A stretch of DNA of 64,000 nt from Chondrus crispus (GCF_000350225.1 NW_005178903.1:62001-126000), one strand, 5' to 3'; counted from the stretch's first letter, positions 36,470-46,947 are shown. Numbers and translations are program-made. Notes: generated from the sequence alone by a model not told the origin.

Positions 36470-37329
36470 TCATTGTTCGATACTCCGTACACATTCTTCT
36501 TCAGACCCATTCACAATAAACCTAAGCACATATGGTGTAGACCCATTACCGCAATTTGCGAAATGCTTTACAGTCGCCGTGTACCTCCCCCTCTGAAATC
36601 TTTCGCATGGCAGCCTGTATTCGACCCTTTCCTTCACAGAGCCGAAAGGACCGCATGAGTCTACACCGTTGTCCTTTACAAATCTGCCGCATCCCGATGT
36701 CCTTCTCTTGTAATCTTTACTGAGCCTGTACCCCTTTGGTTCTCTAACTGAAAGGTCCATGTCATCGCCCGAAAACCAATGCAACTCGACGAAAACCGTA
36801 GGCACCTCGATTAACACTGCGAGACATTCCTGCGAGCCCTGTGTCCTAACTTTTTTGAATTTTCCGTTTACGAAACGTTGGTACTCCTTGATGGGTAGGA
36901 TCACGCATACGTCATTCATAAACTTGTGCTGGTTCTGCCGGGTGTCCGGAAGATGAGGCCAGATTTGTCATTGCCAGGGATACGTTTCGTGTAAAAGAAG
37001 TTCTTCTGAAACGGAAGCCGCAAACCTACCGGCCTCCACTCGGAGACCGGAACGCGGGCTAAGCCTTGAAGCATCCGAGCCTCTCCCGTTTTTAGAATGT
37101 ACCGGATCATTTGACCACGACGGCAGATGGTTGGTCCAACGCCAGCGTTCGGGGCCCCAATGGCTAAAGACAGAGCTTCTCGGCAAACGTTGAAACGACA
37201 GGTGCTGGGGCATCTCGTTTGCAGATTCATGCGGGTCGAGTCAATAACGGACGTGTTCAGAACCTGGGTGAAAGCATACGAAGAAAGAACTTGGAGGGGA
37301 AGCATCGAAAAAAGTAGCCAAAGAGTCAT
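36470..37329 (-). pseudogene. Secreted WFSGDDMDL-family protein, frameshifted
   Basis: Paralogue of the intact gene at 44822-45712. The Met at 37329 is chosen because it starts a hydrophobic signal peptide (MTLWLLFSMLPLQVLSSYA); an upstream Met at 37602 adds an unconvincing leader. The N-terminal module has paired cysteines (CPSTCRFNVCREAL) and VGPTICRRGQ-I--IL-TGEAR. The C-terminal module has NDVCVILPI, HWFSGDDMDLSVREP, CGPFGSVKERVEY, GRYTATVKH and LRFIVNG. The modules are in different frames, joined in the paralogue, with the shift near 36950, so this copy is a pseudogene or has a small unrecognised intron there. The GDDMDL--EP plus GRYT----H plus VNG layout recalls the bacterial DUF2135/YfaP beta-sandwich, a resemblance by pattern only. 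Confidence 0.65.
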
Positions 37330-37855
37330 AATTGGTGACTCTCCAAATGAGTTTGGCAGTGTGGATATCGAAAATTCGGTTTGAAATGCGAAGATGGCTA
37401 TCTTTTGCCACGAGAGATTCTTAATAGCTTGCACATATATATCCGAAGTCGACTTGGAGTCTTCGTTGTGCACTAGGATGAATGGATGGAAGCAAATGAA
37501 TACATTTGCTTTGCGATTGTGAAGTGGCCCATTGGCCTCATCGACCCTATGTCTCTCTAGCAAAAGCATGGATCGCTGTAAATATGTGGAAGGCGTGCAC
37601 ATCTCTCATATGAGAAGCAGTGATGCCTATGGTCTTTATCACTGAGATTCGACCGCAACAAGGTACGAGTCTTGAGGGCTGTGCTTCCGAGAGAATATCT
37701 CCCACGACGTGTTGTCCTTGTATCCAAGGACTAAAACTTGACATTGATGTGCATTCAGGGTTAGGAAACACGCATGGAGTGCACGGTCATGGCACAGCCA
37801 CAAACGAGTTGCTTTTGTATATCATTTCACTTTGGGTGAGAAAATATATGCTCTC
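37330..37855. other. Upstream flank of the secreted protein gene, no further gene seen
   Basis: Holds the 5' flank of the - strand gene and unique-looking sequence up to the CTCTC target of element D. Short open frames here have no support. Confidence 0.4.
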
Positions 37856-38166
37856 TGTTGACAGCTAAAAAGGGGGGCTGCGCGCGTAGGGGAGAGAGAA
37901 AAGCGAGATGTTTATTTCAAGAGGGGAGGTCGGTCCGGGTGTCGTTCTTGTTCTCCCCCATTGCGGTGTGTTGCAGCGCGCCCCTTTCTCTTATAGAGGG
38001 GCTGCCATCATCTTCCACTCCACAGGACCGCCGCCCTTCAAAGGGAGATTGTCCACGTGTACACCTGGCGTACACGCGAACCAACAAAATCACCTTTTTG
38101 AAGGCTTTGGTCCTGGGGCCACTCCTGGGTACTGTACCCTGTACAGTACCCCAAATCTCCCCCACA
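37856..38166 (-). repeat. D 3' LTR (311 bp)
   Basis: + strand TGTTGACAG...CCCCCACA; near-identical to 42148-42458. The adjoining - strand purine tract CAGGGAGGGGGTCG (38180-38167) is the polypurine tract. Confidence 0.9.
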
Positions 38167-38203
38167 CGACCCCCTCCCTGGCCCCACACCCGGGCAGGGG
38201 CAA

Positions 38204-38661
38204 CATATATACTGACCGATGGCCGGTCCTTTGCCCCTCGTGCTCGGCTTGAGTCAGGAAACCGGTGCTCGACCTTGACGATCCAATTGACACAAATTAG
38301 TGTCACCATCGACACCCTTCCCCCAATCGCTCCACGTATACACGTGTACAGCTCATCATCACTGTAAGCTTCCACTTCTATCATTAACCTACCCACCTTC
38401 TCTAATTTTCACACAACTAACTTCGGTAGTCCTGCATTTTTCTTGAAGACCCTGACACCGCGTCAGGTCCTAGTTGCCTCCAGTTTTAGAGATCGCTGAT
38501 TGCTTGTGTGGCAGTACTCAGGTGAGGTTTTAGTCCTCGAGTCTGCCCCTTGCAAGAGACCTGATCTAACGAGGATGGCGAAAACCAAGCAGACGGCGCG
38601 CCGCAGTACTGGCCGCAAGGCGCCTCGTAAACAGCTCGCGTCGAAGGCGGCGAGAGTATCC
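38204..38661 (+). pseudogene. Captured histone H3 5' fragment (promoter, leader intron, 29 codons)
   Basis: The ATG at 38575 opens a frame reading [20 protein letters not shown] and on to residue 29 (LASKAARVS), the H3 N-terminal tail (canonical [29 protein letters not shown]) with several substitutions. It keeps the Lys4, Lys14 and Lys18 positions but has Arg at positions 9 and 13. The match stops at about 38661, then unrelated retroelement sequence follows, so no core fold is encoded. Upstream are a TATA-like ATATATA at 38204-38212 and a possible leader intron at 38364-38429. The fragment runs opposite to element D. It is a gene remnant, not a working histone gene, though its promoter could still act. 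Confidence 0.75.
38364..38429 (+). other. Probable intron in the H3 leader
   Basis: GTAAGC donor, pyrimidine-rich body, ACTAAC branch-like motif at 38414-38420 and TAG acceptor at 38429, 66 bases long. If real, its retention in the element shows that capture was not from spliced H3 mRNA. Confidence 0.5.
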
Positions 38662-41600
38662 GTTGAAAAGCTCAACGCTCGTGAGAGGGTAATGTGGCTA
38701 TTGTCGCAAAGAACGGACGTAATGAAGGTGTCAAAGAATGAAGAAGCTTCGCCCCGTTTTCCGTACCATGTATGGGTTGGAACGAGGCTGACAAGGTATG
38801 ACTTGGATTTGACCGAAATGCTCCGCCTTTTCGGTCCACATGTTCTCGTCCACTGGAATGAAAGATATGACGGTGGATGTCTTTCTTCCGAAAGGCGTAA
38901 CTAAGAGCGTGGTGATCAGTAATCAACTTGAAATGTGTAGACGGAAGCACGAAAACACGAAATTTCTTAAAAGCAAAGATGACCGCAAACGCCTCACGCT
39001 CACAAGCGGAGTACTTGCGCTCAGATGTATTCATAGTACGGCTTGCGTACTGGATGGGGTGTATTTTCCCATCTTCCTTCTTTTGAGCCAACACAGCCCC
39101 GACGGAGACCGATGGCGCATCCGTCTCAACGACGAAGGACTTCTCGAAGTCTGGGTAAGCCAAGACTGGCGGAGAAGTTAACTTTATGCGTAGTTCCTCA
39201 AAGGCTTCTTGCATTTCTCCGGTCCATTTCAACTGCCGTTTCCGGGTGTAGCCGCATGGAGTACCGCAGCATTGTCCGCAAACTTGCAGATGAAACGACG
39301 GTAGTAGCTTGCTAACCAGAGAAAGCTCCTAAGTTCAGTCGTAGTGGTCGGGATCGGTGCATTCCGAATTACTTCGACCTTGCTCCTGTCAACGGCAATC
39401 CCGCCCTTGTCCACAACATGACCGAGCAGCTTGATCTTTGCTTGAGCGAAGCTACACTTTGTCAGTTTAAGCTTAAGGCCAGCCTCCTCAACCACATCAA
39501 ACACCTGCTGCAGGTGCCGAAGATGTTCTTCTATAGTCTTAGAGAACACCACAACGTCATCGAGGTACACACGCACAAACTGCACTCCGCGAAAGATTGT
39601 ATCCATCATTCTCTGAAATGTCGAAGGCGCATTCATCAATCCAAAGGGCATGACTTCGAACTTATACGTCCCGTAGCGACAGACGAAAGTAGTCATTTCT
39701 TTGCATTGTTGTGCCATCCGAATTTGCCAGTAACCACTGAACAAATCCAGAGAAGTGAAGTACGCACTTCCTTCGAAGTCATCAAATATCTCTTGTATTT
39801 TCGGCAAAGGGCATCTGTCTGCATTCATCTTCTGGTTCAGAGAACGGTAATCAACACAGAAGCGTGGATTCCTATCTTTTTTGGATACGATGACGACCGG
39901 AAAGGACCATGCGGCGCTGGAAGGCGTGATGATTCCTGCTTCCAGCATTTTGTCCAGCTCTTTCCGAACGATTCGTTATGCAAGGGAGCCATTCTCCTCG
40001 CCGAGTGATAGATCGGATTATTATCATCTAACTCGAAATGGTGCTTGATTGGGACTTCAGCAGGCCGAAGGTCGTCAAGGGATGTAGCAACGATACTCTT
40101 ACCCGTCAGGGCGGTCTCGATGACTGCTTGAGCTTCATTGTCAAGATGCACAAGTTTTTCCCGAAGCATTTTCACGGCCTTGTTGATGACATTCGAATCA
40201 GGTGATTCTGCTTCCTCATCTTCTCCGATCGCTCCGTCCAGAGTTAAGTCTAGCTCGAAAGGTTCATCGCCGAGGATGGAGACAACATAAGTCTCTTCTT
40301 CTGACCAGTTTTCTGAGGCGAACGACTCGACATCAGAAGTGAAGTCCTCACTATCAGTCTCCGAATACGCGACGATAGGACTTACTTGATCAAACTCCAG
40401 ACTCATTTTCACGGTTTTGTTTCCGATCAACATACTAACAGACTGGTGACCTAGATCGGTACAGGCTTGCAGTTCTTCGAGAGTTGAATACCCGATTAAG
40501 ATATCAACTGGGGATCCTTCAACAACCAAGAAGTTCAGTGAAGTAACAGCGCCATTGAACGTGACAGAAACTTCCTCGATGGAACCTAAGCAGGTTGTCT
40601 TTTGTCCATTGGCGACCGTAATCTTCGTCGAGGTCGGCTTTGGAGACAGAGAGAGCTTCGATGCCACAGACGCATTCATAACATCAGGGATAGCTCGTGA
40701 GTCTAACAACGCTCTCATTTGTGTCCCGTAGACTTGTACCGAAACTACTTTCAGACGTTTCGGCAAAGTACCGATCGAAGCAGCTACGGGGCGTCTAGGG
40801 CGGCTGTTGAACAAACGACGGATCTCTTTCTTGGCCTCGTCGCCATCTCCTCGAATCAGTTGACCGAATGTCAAACCAGAGGGGGCGTTCGCGAGGGAAG
40901 AAACCACATCGTACTTCCCCGAGTGCTCTTGGACGGCGTTCTTCTTACTTGTCCTCTTCTTTCTTGTTCGACGGCCGGGCTTAGGAGGTTTCCTCATGTA
41001 GTTTGGAGTCCAGTACTTACGCGGGTTGAGAAGGGACGGGATTGGCTCGCCGCCACCATCCTTTCGCGTCTTGGCCACCGGCTCTCCATCGGCGTTTCTC
41101 TTGACTGATGCCACCAACTTCTCATCAGCAGGGAGGTCGTCGTGCGTCACAAAACTCACCTGGTTTCCTGCGGAGCCCGTCCGTGTACCCGACACGGCAA
41201 TATCCGTCTGGGTCTTCTTAGGAGGGTAGGCACTGCTACCTCCCCTCTGTAGACCAATTCTAGCCCAACAGCTTGTCTCTGAATGACCAAATTTTCCGCA
41301 GCGAGGGCATTTCGTGTCCCTATGCGGATTCGCATCGCATCTATTAGCGCTATGACCCAGTCGTTTGCAATAAGAACAAGTGCGATCGTGGGCGGGGCGG
41401 AATGCTGTTGCGTCATCCCTCGACTGATTCTTCTTGATAATAAGGGAAATATCGGCTAGTCGATCAGCTAAAGCGTCAACCTTCGTTTCGAGTGGAGACA
41501 AGGGAGCTTTTGAACGCATCATGACCCTTTTCGACCCACCTTGCCCTCTCGTCTCATACATAACTTGCGAGCTCTCTGACCCCTGGTAGCGCGAATTGCT

Positions 41601-42147
41601 CAAGGAGTTCGCCGCCGCCTGAAAGGCGCAGAGACCAGACCAGAAGTCCATGATTGCATCGAATAGGGCCTTGTAGATCTTCGCACCTCGATAGATGGCA
41701 AACTGGGCCAACTTGAGATGTTCCATCACTGCGTTGCGAAGTAGTCCGAACTTCGCTTCATCGTTGAATCCCGCCTTCTCGTAGAGACGGTCTGAGTTTC
41801 GAAGGGACACACTGAGATCCCCGAAAGAAAGGCGAGCGGCCATCGCATCCCGAATCACATCTTCAGGTGATTCAACCGGGGCGAACCGCTCGACTAAGGC
41901 CTTCTTGACCTTCTGGTGGTCGGAGCCATCTGCACTGATATCTCCGTTCTTGACAAAGCTTGATAAAAGAAGTCGAATGCATCTCCCTCCAGGCAGCGAA
42001 GGAGTTCAGATGCCCTTTTTTCGTCCGACTTGCCAGAGGTGGCAACATTTTCGAACACGAAGAAGAACTTGTGGACGTCGGCCGGCTTCGTCCCGTCAAA
42101 CTGTGACAGGGAGCCGTCTTCTTCGCCACCCCTCCACAAGAGTACCA

Positions 42148-42458
42148 TGTTGACAGCTAAAAAGGGGGGCTGCGCGCGTAGGGGAGAGAGAAAAGCGAGA
42201 TGTTTATTTCAAGAGGGGAGGTCGGTCCGGGTGTCGTTCTTGTTCTCCCCCATTGCGGTGTGTTGCAGCGCGCCCCTTTCTCTTATAGAGGGGCCGCCAT
42301 CATCTTCCACTCCACAGGACCGCCGCCCTTCAAAGGGAGATTGTCCACGTGTACACCTGGCGTACACGCGAACCAACAAAATCACCTTTTTGAAGGCTTT
42401 GGTCCTGGGGCCACTCCTGGGTACTGTACCCTGTACAGTACCCCAAATCTCCCCCACA
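42148..42458 (-). repeat. D 5' LTR (311 bp)
   Basis: Same as 37856-38166, one difference noticed (GCTGCC against GCCGCC). Followed by the CTCTC target duplication. Confidence 0.9.
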
Positions 42459-42463
42459 CTCTC

Positions 42464-44821
42464 TATGTTATAATTCCCCTAGTCTATTGCGGGCTTGCGG
42501 TATTTGCTTGGTTGGACAAGTTTCGAGAAAGTCCACTTAGAAACCTGAATATAATATTTTAGAAATATGCTAAAGGGCAGGATAAGGAGAGAATGAGTCA
42601 GTGTTCGTGACGAAGCATTGTCTGCGAACTTGTATGTACGACCTCAACGAAGACAAGTGGGTTTTATGCGGAACACGCCTACTTTTATTTCATACTCTAG
42701 TGGTGACCGAAAGGTGTGGAGGAGATGGTGCCGTTATTGTATGTACTTTGCGACTTTGCATACGTCTCACTTGAATGGTATTCAGGTCTACGGATCTGTG
42801 GCTCGCAGGCGTTGATATGTCACTTTAATGAAGATTAACTGCAATCTCCAATGGTCTCTCAGTCTCAAGACAACGCTTCCTGACATGAGATGACAGAGTC
42901 TACTAAACAGAAATGCGTCATAATTTGCGGATGACAGTAACGTTGCCCGTAAAGTCACGAAAACGCGTGTTTTGGCGGCGAGTTTGCTCGGATTCTCTGA
43001 TCGCAAAAATTTCAAACAACGCGTTTGGCAAAACTCACAGCATACCGAAAACTGGGGGCATGTGAGATTTCCACGAGTTTCACATCCGCCTGATCACAGC
43101 AGTGCCGGATCGACCCGTCATGAAGAAAAACGAAGTCGGTCTTCCGTTCTTTTCATCAGCACAAACGAGTCCCAGACTGCACGGGTCTTAGCGATATCCG
43201 TCATGGACGCCCCTATCGCTTCATCTGCGCAGAGTCCATCAATGGATCAAAGCGCCACAGGATCTGCCACAGATGCCGCCGAAGTAACCGCGAAAGATAG
43301 ACAAGTAGAAGCTTCTAAAAAGCGGTCCCCCCTAAACGGCCCCTCTCAGGCTGCCAAGAAGGCGAAACACACCACCCTTTCGACTGAGAACCTTTTTATC
43401 CTTATGGCGAGTTACAATATTCGCTTCAGCGAGTATTCGCGCAGGTGCACATGATTCGTCGGGCGGCACAACGATGTACCAGACTTGCGTTTGTTGCGGG
43501 CAAGTGCCTTGCAAGAGGTCAGTCCGCAAAACTCGTCGTGGAATTTTTCAATCTCGGGTTTACTTGACGTCCAGCGACTTCGTGGGCAAATGGAAAACAA
43601 GGCGTTATATTACGGGCAACCTTCGTGAATAATATTTTTTGTCCTGTGTAGACGCAGTTTATGCTGATGAAACGACATGCCCTGTGTAGCGAGGTTGGCC
43701 AGACAGCTGACAATACACGACGCGTACGCACTATTCCCGTGATCTGACCAGCACCCACTCTGTGATCCCATGTGCCCTCCCATGCACCGACAGGAGCTCA
43801 CCGCCGCCGCCTGTCGCGCGCCGTCCGATGCACCTCCCTACGGTACTACTACGTCTAATGGGGGCTTTAAGAGATCGGCTGGCGACCAAGTTGGGGCCAC
43901 TGCATGCCTCTCTCTTTTCCCCGCCCACCCTCCCTTCTATGACTTCATGCCTCTCTCTCTTCTAGTGCTGAGAAACAACACAGGGGCTGAGAAACAACAC
44001 TGGGGCATTAACTTCGGACAAGTCTATAGATATCACAATTCGGTTTATTAGTTCAATTCAGTCTCGTATCCTTGATAAAGAAAAGAAAATGTTGTTTCCC
44101 CTATTTCTCAACTGTGAGCAACTTTTTGATATCCGACAACTGACGAAAAAGGACATAATATGACAGTGTCACCTTTCGGAATAAGTCTCACCAAAATGAA
44201 GTCAAGCAGTGCCAGCACTAGAAAGGTTTTCCGCAAGAGTAGATACGCCGTATATCCTTTTGAGAGCTCTGAAGCGGTTGCGATTACTCATATACGCTTG
44301 GCAGTTTTTACGTGTGACCTGGGGCAAAACGACTACCCGATTACACGAATCAGCATGGTACTGTAGCTCAATTTTGGCAGGGTGAAGACGGGAGAGGGTT
44401 TCGTGAGGCAACGTAGTGTCTCGGGCAGCGTCTAGCGCAGCATCCATTTGTATGTAAGGAATACAAGTGTGAAAATGCAAACGGAGGGGTGCGATATCGC
44501 GGACAGCACCTGCATTCATACAGTGCGCGGCACCCGTGGAACGGAATCATAAATACTGGGTGGATACAAGTACTGGTCCATGTTTCCTTGCTTTCGAAAC
44601 ATGTATGGTATGCAGGCAGTACCATAAAAAGCAGGCAGAGAGTGGGGTATGCCCTCACAAAAGAATGTGGATGGGAAACATGAAGAGATGAAGGCGGGCA
44701 AGAGCCACAACCAAGGAAGACTTTGTGAAGGTAGCAGTCTGAGAGGGAGGCCCCAAAAAAGGCGCTTCACACTCAAGTTTACCACGCCTTTATCGGGCTT
44801 GTGACGCGCCGCGACGCACGG
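42464..44821. other. Largely unassigned stretch
   Basis: Continues the locus that was cut by element D: 37855 and 42464 were neighbours before insertion. Apart from the small open frame at 43203-43454 I see no gene with support, and no RNA gene. Confidence 0.4.
43203..43454 (+). CDS. Small hypothetical protein, 83 aa
   Basis: Open frame starting MDAPIASSAQSPS, Ser/Ala-rich, with basic runs KKRSP and KKAKH that could be a nuclear localisation signal, ending SEYSRRCT. The same frame is open from 42972, so the start is uncertain. No domain recognised. Composition is more protein-like than its neighbours, but it may be the decayed 5' end of a longer gene. Confidence 0.3.
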   Translation: MDAPIASSAQSPSMDQSATGSATDAAEVTAKDRQVEASKKRSPLNGPSQAAKKAKHTTLSTENLFILMASYNIRFSEYSRRCT

Positions 44822-45712
44822 TCAAGATAATCTAAAGGATACCGAAGCAATTTTCTGGCCTCCGTCCCTATTCGACACGCCAGAGATATTTTTCTGCAGT
44901 CTGCCATTGACAACAACTCTAATCTCATACGTCGTGGGCCCAAACTGACAATTGGAACCATGCCTGAGCGTAGCAGTATAAAGACCCTTTTTAAAGTCGT
45001 CGCACGGGCGATAATAAACGACCCTCTCAAAGCCAGAGTCTACAACACCGCACGCATCAATATTATTATCGCCAATCAGGCTGCCGCACGGGCTGTCCTT
45101 GTTGCGATTATCGATCTTCCCGCCACCAGGCTCCGTAATGGCGAGGTCCATGTCATCGCCCGAGAACCAGAAGGCCTCTATGACGATATCCGGGGCGCGA
45201 AGCAGTACGCTGAGGCAGTCGCGCTTATCGTTCGTAGCGACGCGGACGACGCGGCCGGCAACGTTGCGCTCGTAGCTGGTGATGGGGAGGCGGACGCAGA
45301 CGTTGTCGAGGAAGCGGTTCTGGTTCTTTTGGGCGTGGCGGCGGGCGAGGCCGGAGAGGCCTCCCCGGCCGGGGATGGGGCGGGTGAAGAGGTAGTCCCG
45401 CGGGAAGCGGGTCTGCAGGCCCGGCGGGCGCCAGCGCGAGATGCGGACGGATTGGCCGGCGGACACGACGCGGGCCTCGCCCGTGCGCAGGATGTTCTCG
45501 ATGTCCTGTCCGCGGCGGCAGATGGTCGGGCCGACCGGGCGGGCGGGGGTCGAGAGCAGCGAGGTCTGGAAGCCGCGGCACACGAGGAAGCGGCACGTCG
45601 ATCTGCACGGGTCCGGATCGGGGCGGCGCAGCGCGGAACTGAGGTTCGCGGCGGGGGCGGGCGGGAGGAGGGCGAGCAGGGCGAGCAGGAGCAGGGCGAG
45701 GGGGGGCGGCAT
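44822..45712 (-). CDS. Secreted WFSGDDMDL-family protein, 296 aa
   Basis: The Met at 45712 is chosen because it opens a clear signal peptide (MPPPLALLLLALLALLPPAPA); the frame is open up to 45979 but that leader is Pro/Ser-rich and unlike a protein start. The mature protein has an N-terminal Cys module (DPCRSTCRFLVCRG, VGPTICRRGQDIE, TGEAR), a basic linker (RPIPGRGGLSG), then a C-terminal module: DNVCVRLPI, FWFSGDDMDLAITEP, IDACGVVDSG, GLYTATLRHGSNC, VVVNGRL. The C-terminal pattern resembles DUF2135/YfaP beta-sandwich domains in bacteria, by motif only. Likely an extracellular or cell-wall protein. The 5' half is very GC-rich, unlike the 3' half. A frameshifted paralogue lies at 36470-37329 and a 5' fragment at 51674-51797. 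Confidence 0.75.
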   Translation of the reverse strand: MPPPLALLLLALLALLPPAPAANLSSALRRPDPDPCRSTCRFLVCRGFQTSLLSTPARPVGPTICRRGQDIENILRTGEARVVSAGQSVRISRWRPPGLQTRFPRDYLFTRPIPGRGGLSGLARRHAQKNQNRFLDNVCVRLPITSYERNVAGRVVRVATNDKRDCLSVLLRAPDIVIEAFWFSGDDMDLAITEPGGGKIDNRNKDSPCGSLIGDNNIDACGVVDSGFERVVYYRPCDDFKKGLYTATLRHGSNCQFGPTTYEIRVVVNGRLQKNISGVSNRDGGQKIASVSFRLS

Positions 45713-45850
45713 GCTGGTGGCGGGGGAGGGGGTTGATGGACGGGTGGGGGATGGACGGCGCAGGAGGAGGGGGGGCGCGGGAGGGGGGGCGATGCTCGGC
45801 GCGCGGGAAGGGTTCGAGTAATAGGGAGGGCGGTTCTGTGACAGGTGACA

Positions 45851-45900
45851 ACTATAAGCAAAGGGGGCGATAGATGACCGCGCGCGGGATTGCTTATAGT
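45851..45900 (-). promoter_or_regulatory. Inverted repeat with TATA-like core upstream of the secreted protein gene
   Basis: ACTATAAGCAA (45851-45861) and TTGCTTATAGT (45890-45900) are exact inverted copies, 140-190 bases upstream of the start codon. The same arrangement is kept in copy B (near 52023-52072). CTATAAGC may serve as the core promoter element. Confidence 0.4.
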
Positions 45901-45961
45901 CGCTCCTACAAGTGGTGAGATGCAATTGGTCGGAAGCAGTCGGAAGCAATTGATGGATTTG

Positions 45962-46032
45962 GGACAGACTGTCGCACACGTGTCTTTGTGGTGGATCTGT
46001 GGTGGTTTAGGACAGGCTGTCGCACACGTGTC
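45962..46032. promoter_or_regulatory. Two direct repeats with CACGTG core
   Basis: GGACAG-CTGTCGCACACGTGTC occurs at 45962-45984 and 46010-46032, one base different, period 48. Each holds the G-box/E-box palindrome ACACGTGT, a bZIP or bHLH target in many eukaryotes. They lie 250-320 bases upstream of the secreted protein start and are kept in copy B. Confidence 0.45.
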
Positions 46033-46287
46033 GAGTAATGGTACAGCAGGTGTGGCTACTGTACGACGTACCCTTCCCCGAAAGTATAATTTGGTAACAT
46101 CTTTTTTAAATTAACTTAAAAACTACTTCCCCTTGCCCAAATGAGGTCAGACTGGTGGTGATGGATGCTCTGCGTTTGCTAATCAACTGTGAGAGGAGAT
46201 ACAGAATCTCTAGCCGTACTGGGTCAGAGACACCCCGAATTTCCGTTTATTGGTGCGGCAATACACAGATTTTTAGAAAAAGGTCTA

Positions 46288-46850
46288 CAGGGGGGGTCTC
46301 TTAATTAGTGCACTTTTAGTTAGTGCACATTGGACTTTAATGCATCCTCTGATAGCTTGGCACGACTTTGTACAGGTGTACACGTATGTTCACGCGAGCA
46401 CAATGGTCGTCGCCGTCCGTAGAGAGCGGGTTCCATTCTTTTACAGATCCCAGCAACCTTATGCATCTTCGAACAACTAATCACACAATGAGCACAACTG
46501 AACCAGCATCCAGGGCGTCAAGAACACGCCTTACCCTTTCGCAAAAAGAGGAGGTGCTGCGGCGACTTTCACATGGGTGATGTGGTTCGAGCCTTTGCGC
46601 AGGCAGAGCGATATTGTGAGGAGGTGCGTGTTACGGAGGCGTCCTATCATTTACGTCTTGCTAAGCGAGCGTTGAGCCGTGTCTATAATGAACACACGAA
46701 GCGTCAGCGACGGCAGACGCTGGTAACGGAACATTTCGTTGCCCCGTAAACTACTGTACTTTTTAGCGAGCCCCTTAGATAATGCACATTGAAGATAGTG
46801 CACATAGAATGCGCATGGCACGGGGGTGCACTAATTGAGGGAGTCGCCTG
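46288..46850 (+). mobile_element. Pogo/Tigger-like non-autonomous DNA transposon
   Basis: 563 bp with ~25-bp terminal inverted repeats (CAGGGGGGGTCTCTTAATTAGTGCAC at the left; the right end reversed reads CAGGCGACTCCC then TCAATTAGTGCAC), flanked by TA at 46286-46287 and 46851-46852. Copy B at about 52465 shows the unoccupied site with one TA. An internal + frame (Met at 46488 to about 46580) reads RTRLTLSQKEEVLRRLSH, like the first helix-turn-helix of CENP-B/pogo transposases. A second frame from 46574 (MGDVVRAFAQAE...) is 58 codons, and a one-frame offset separates the two. No DDE catalytic domain is present, so it is an internally deleted derivative. TA target and CAG termini fit the Tc1/mariner-pogo group. 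Confidence 0.75.
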
Positions 46851-46947
46851 TATTGGTAATTTGACTGGCACCAGAAAGACCGAGTAACGCGGACGCGGAA
46901 ACATATTGATGGGGAATGATGGGGAGTTGACGCACTTTGGGGAGGGG

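Larger units (their letters stand above)
37856..42458 (-). mobile_element. Element D: young Ty3/gypsy element carrying histone H3 5' sequence
   Basis: Target duplication CTCTC at 37851-37855 and 42459-42463; two 311-bp LTRs differing at about one base by eye, so very recent. On the - strand: 5' LTR, primer-binding site TGGTACTCTTGTGG (42147 down) directly next to the LTR, gag starting at an ATG that overlaps the LTR edge (FDGTKPADVHKFF), two CCHC knuckles near 41370-41260, aspartic protease (LLDSRA) near 40710, RT (FCVDYRSLN, YLDDVVVF) near 39870-39530, RNase H start (VETDAPSVSVGAVLAQ) near 39150-38900. No integrase is seen. Instead a stretch including histone H3 promoter and N-terminal sequence in antisense fills the space before the 3' purine tract. 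A few breaks in coding. Confidence 0.9.

Noticed and set aside
38575-38661. A functional histone H3 gene
   Set aside because: Only the first 29 codons match H3; the fold domain is missing and the piece lies inside a retroelement.
45178-45861. Long overlapping frames opposite and alongside the secreted protein gene
   Set aside because: Shadows caused by extreme GC content; only the frame with a signal peptide and paralogue conservation is kept.
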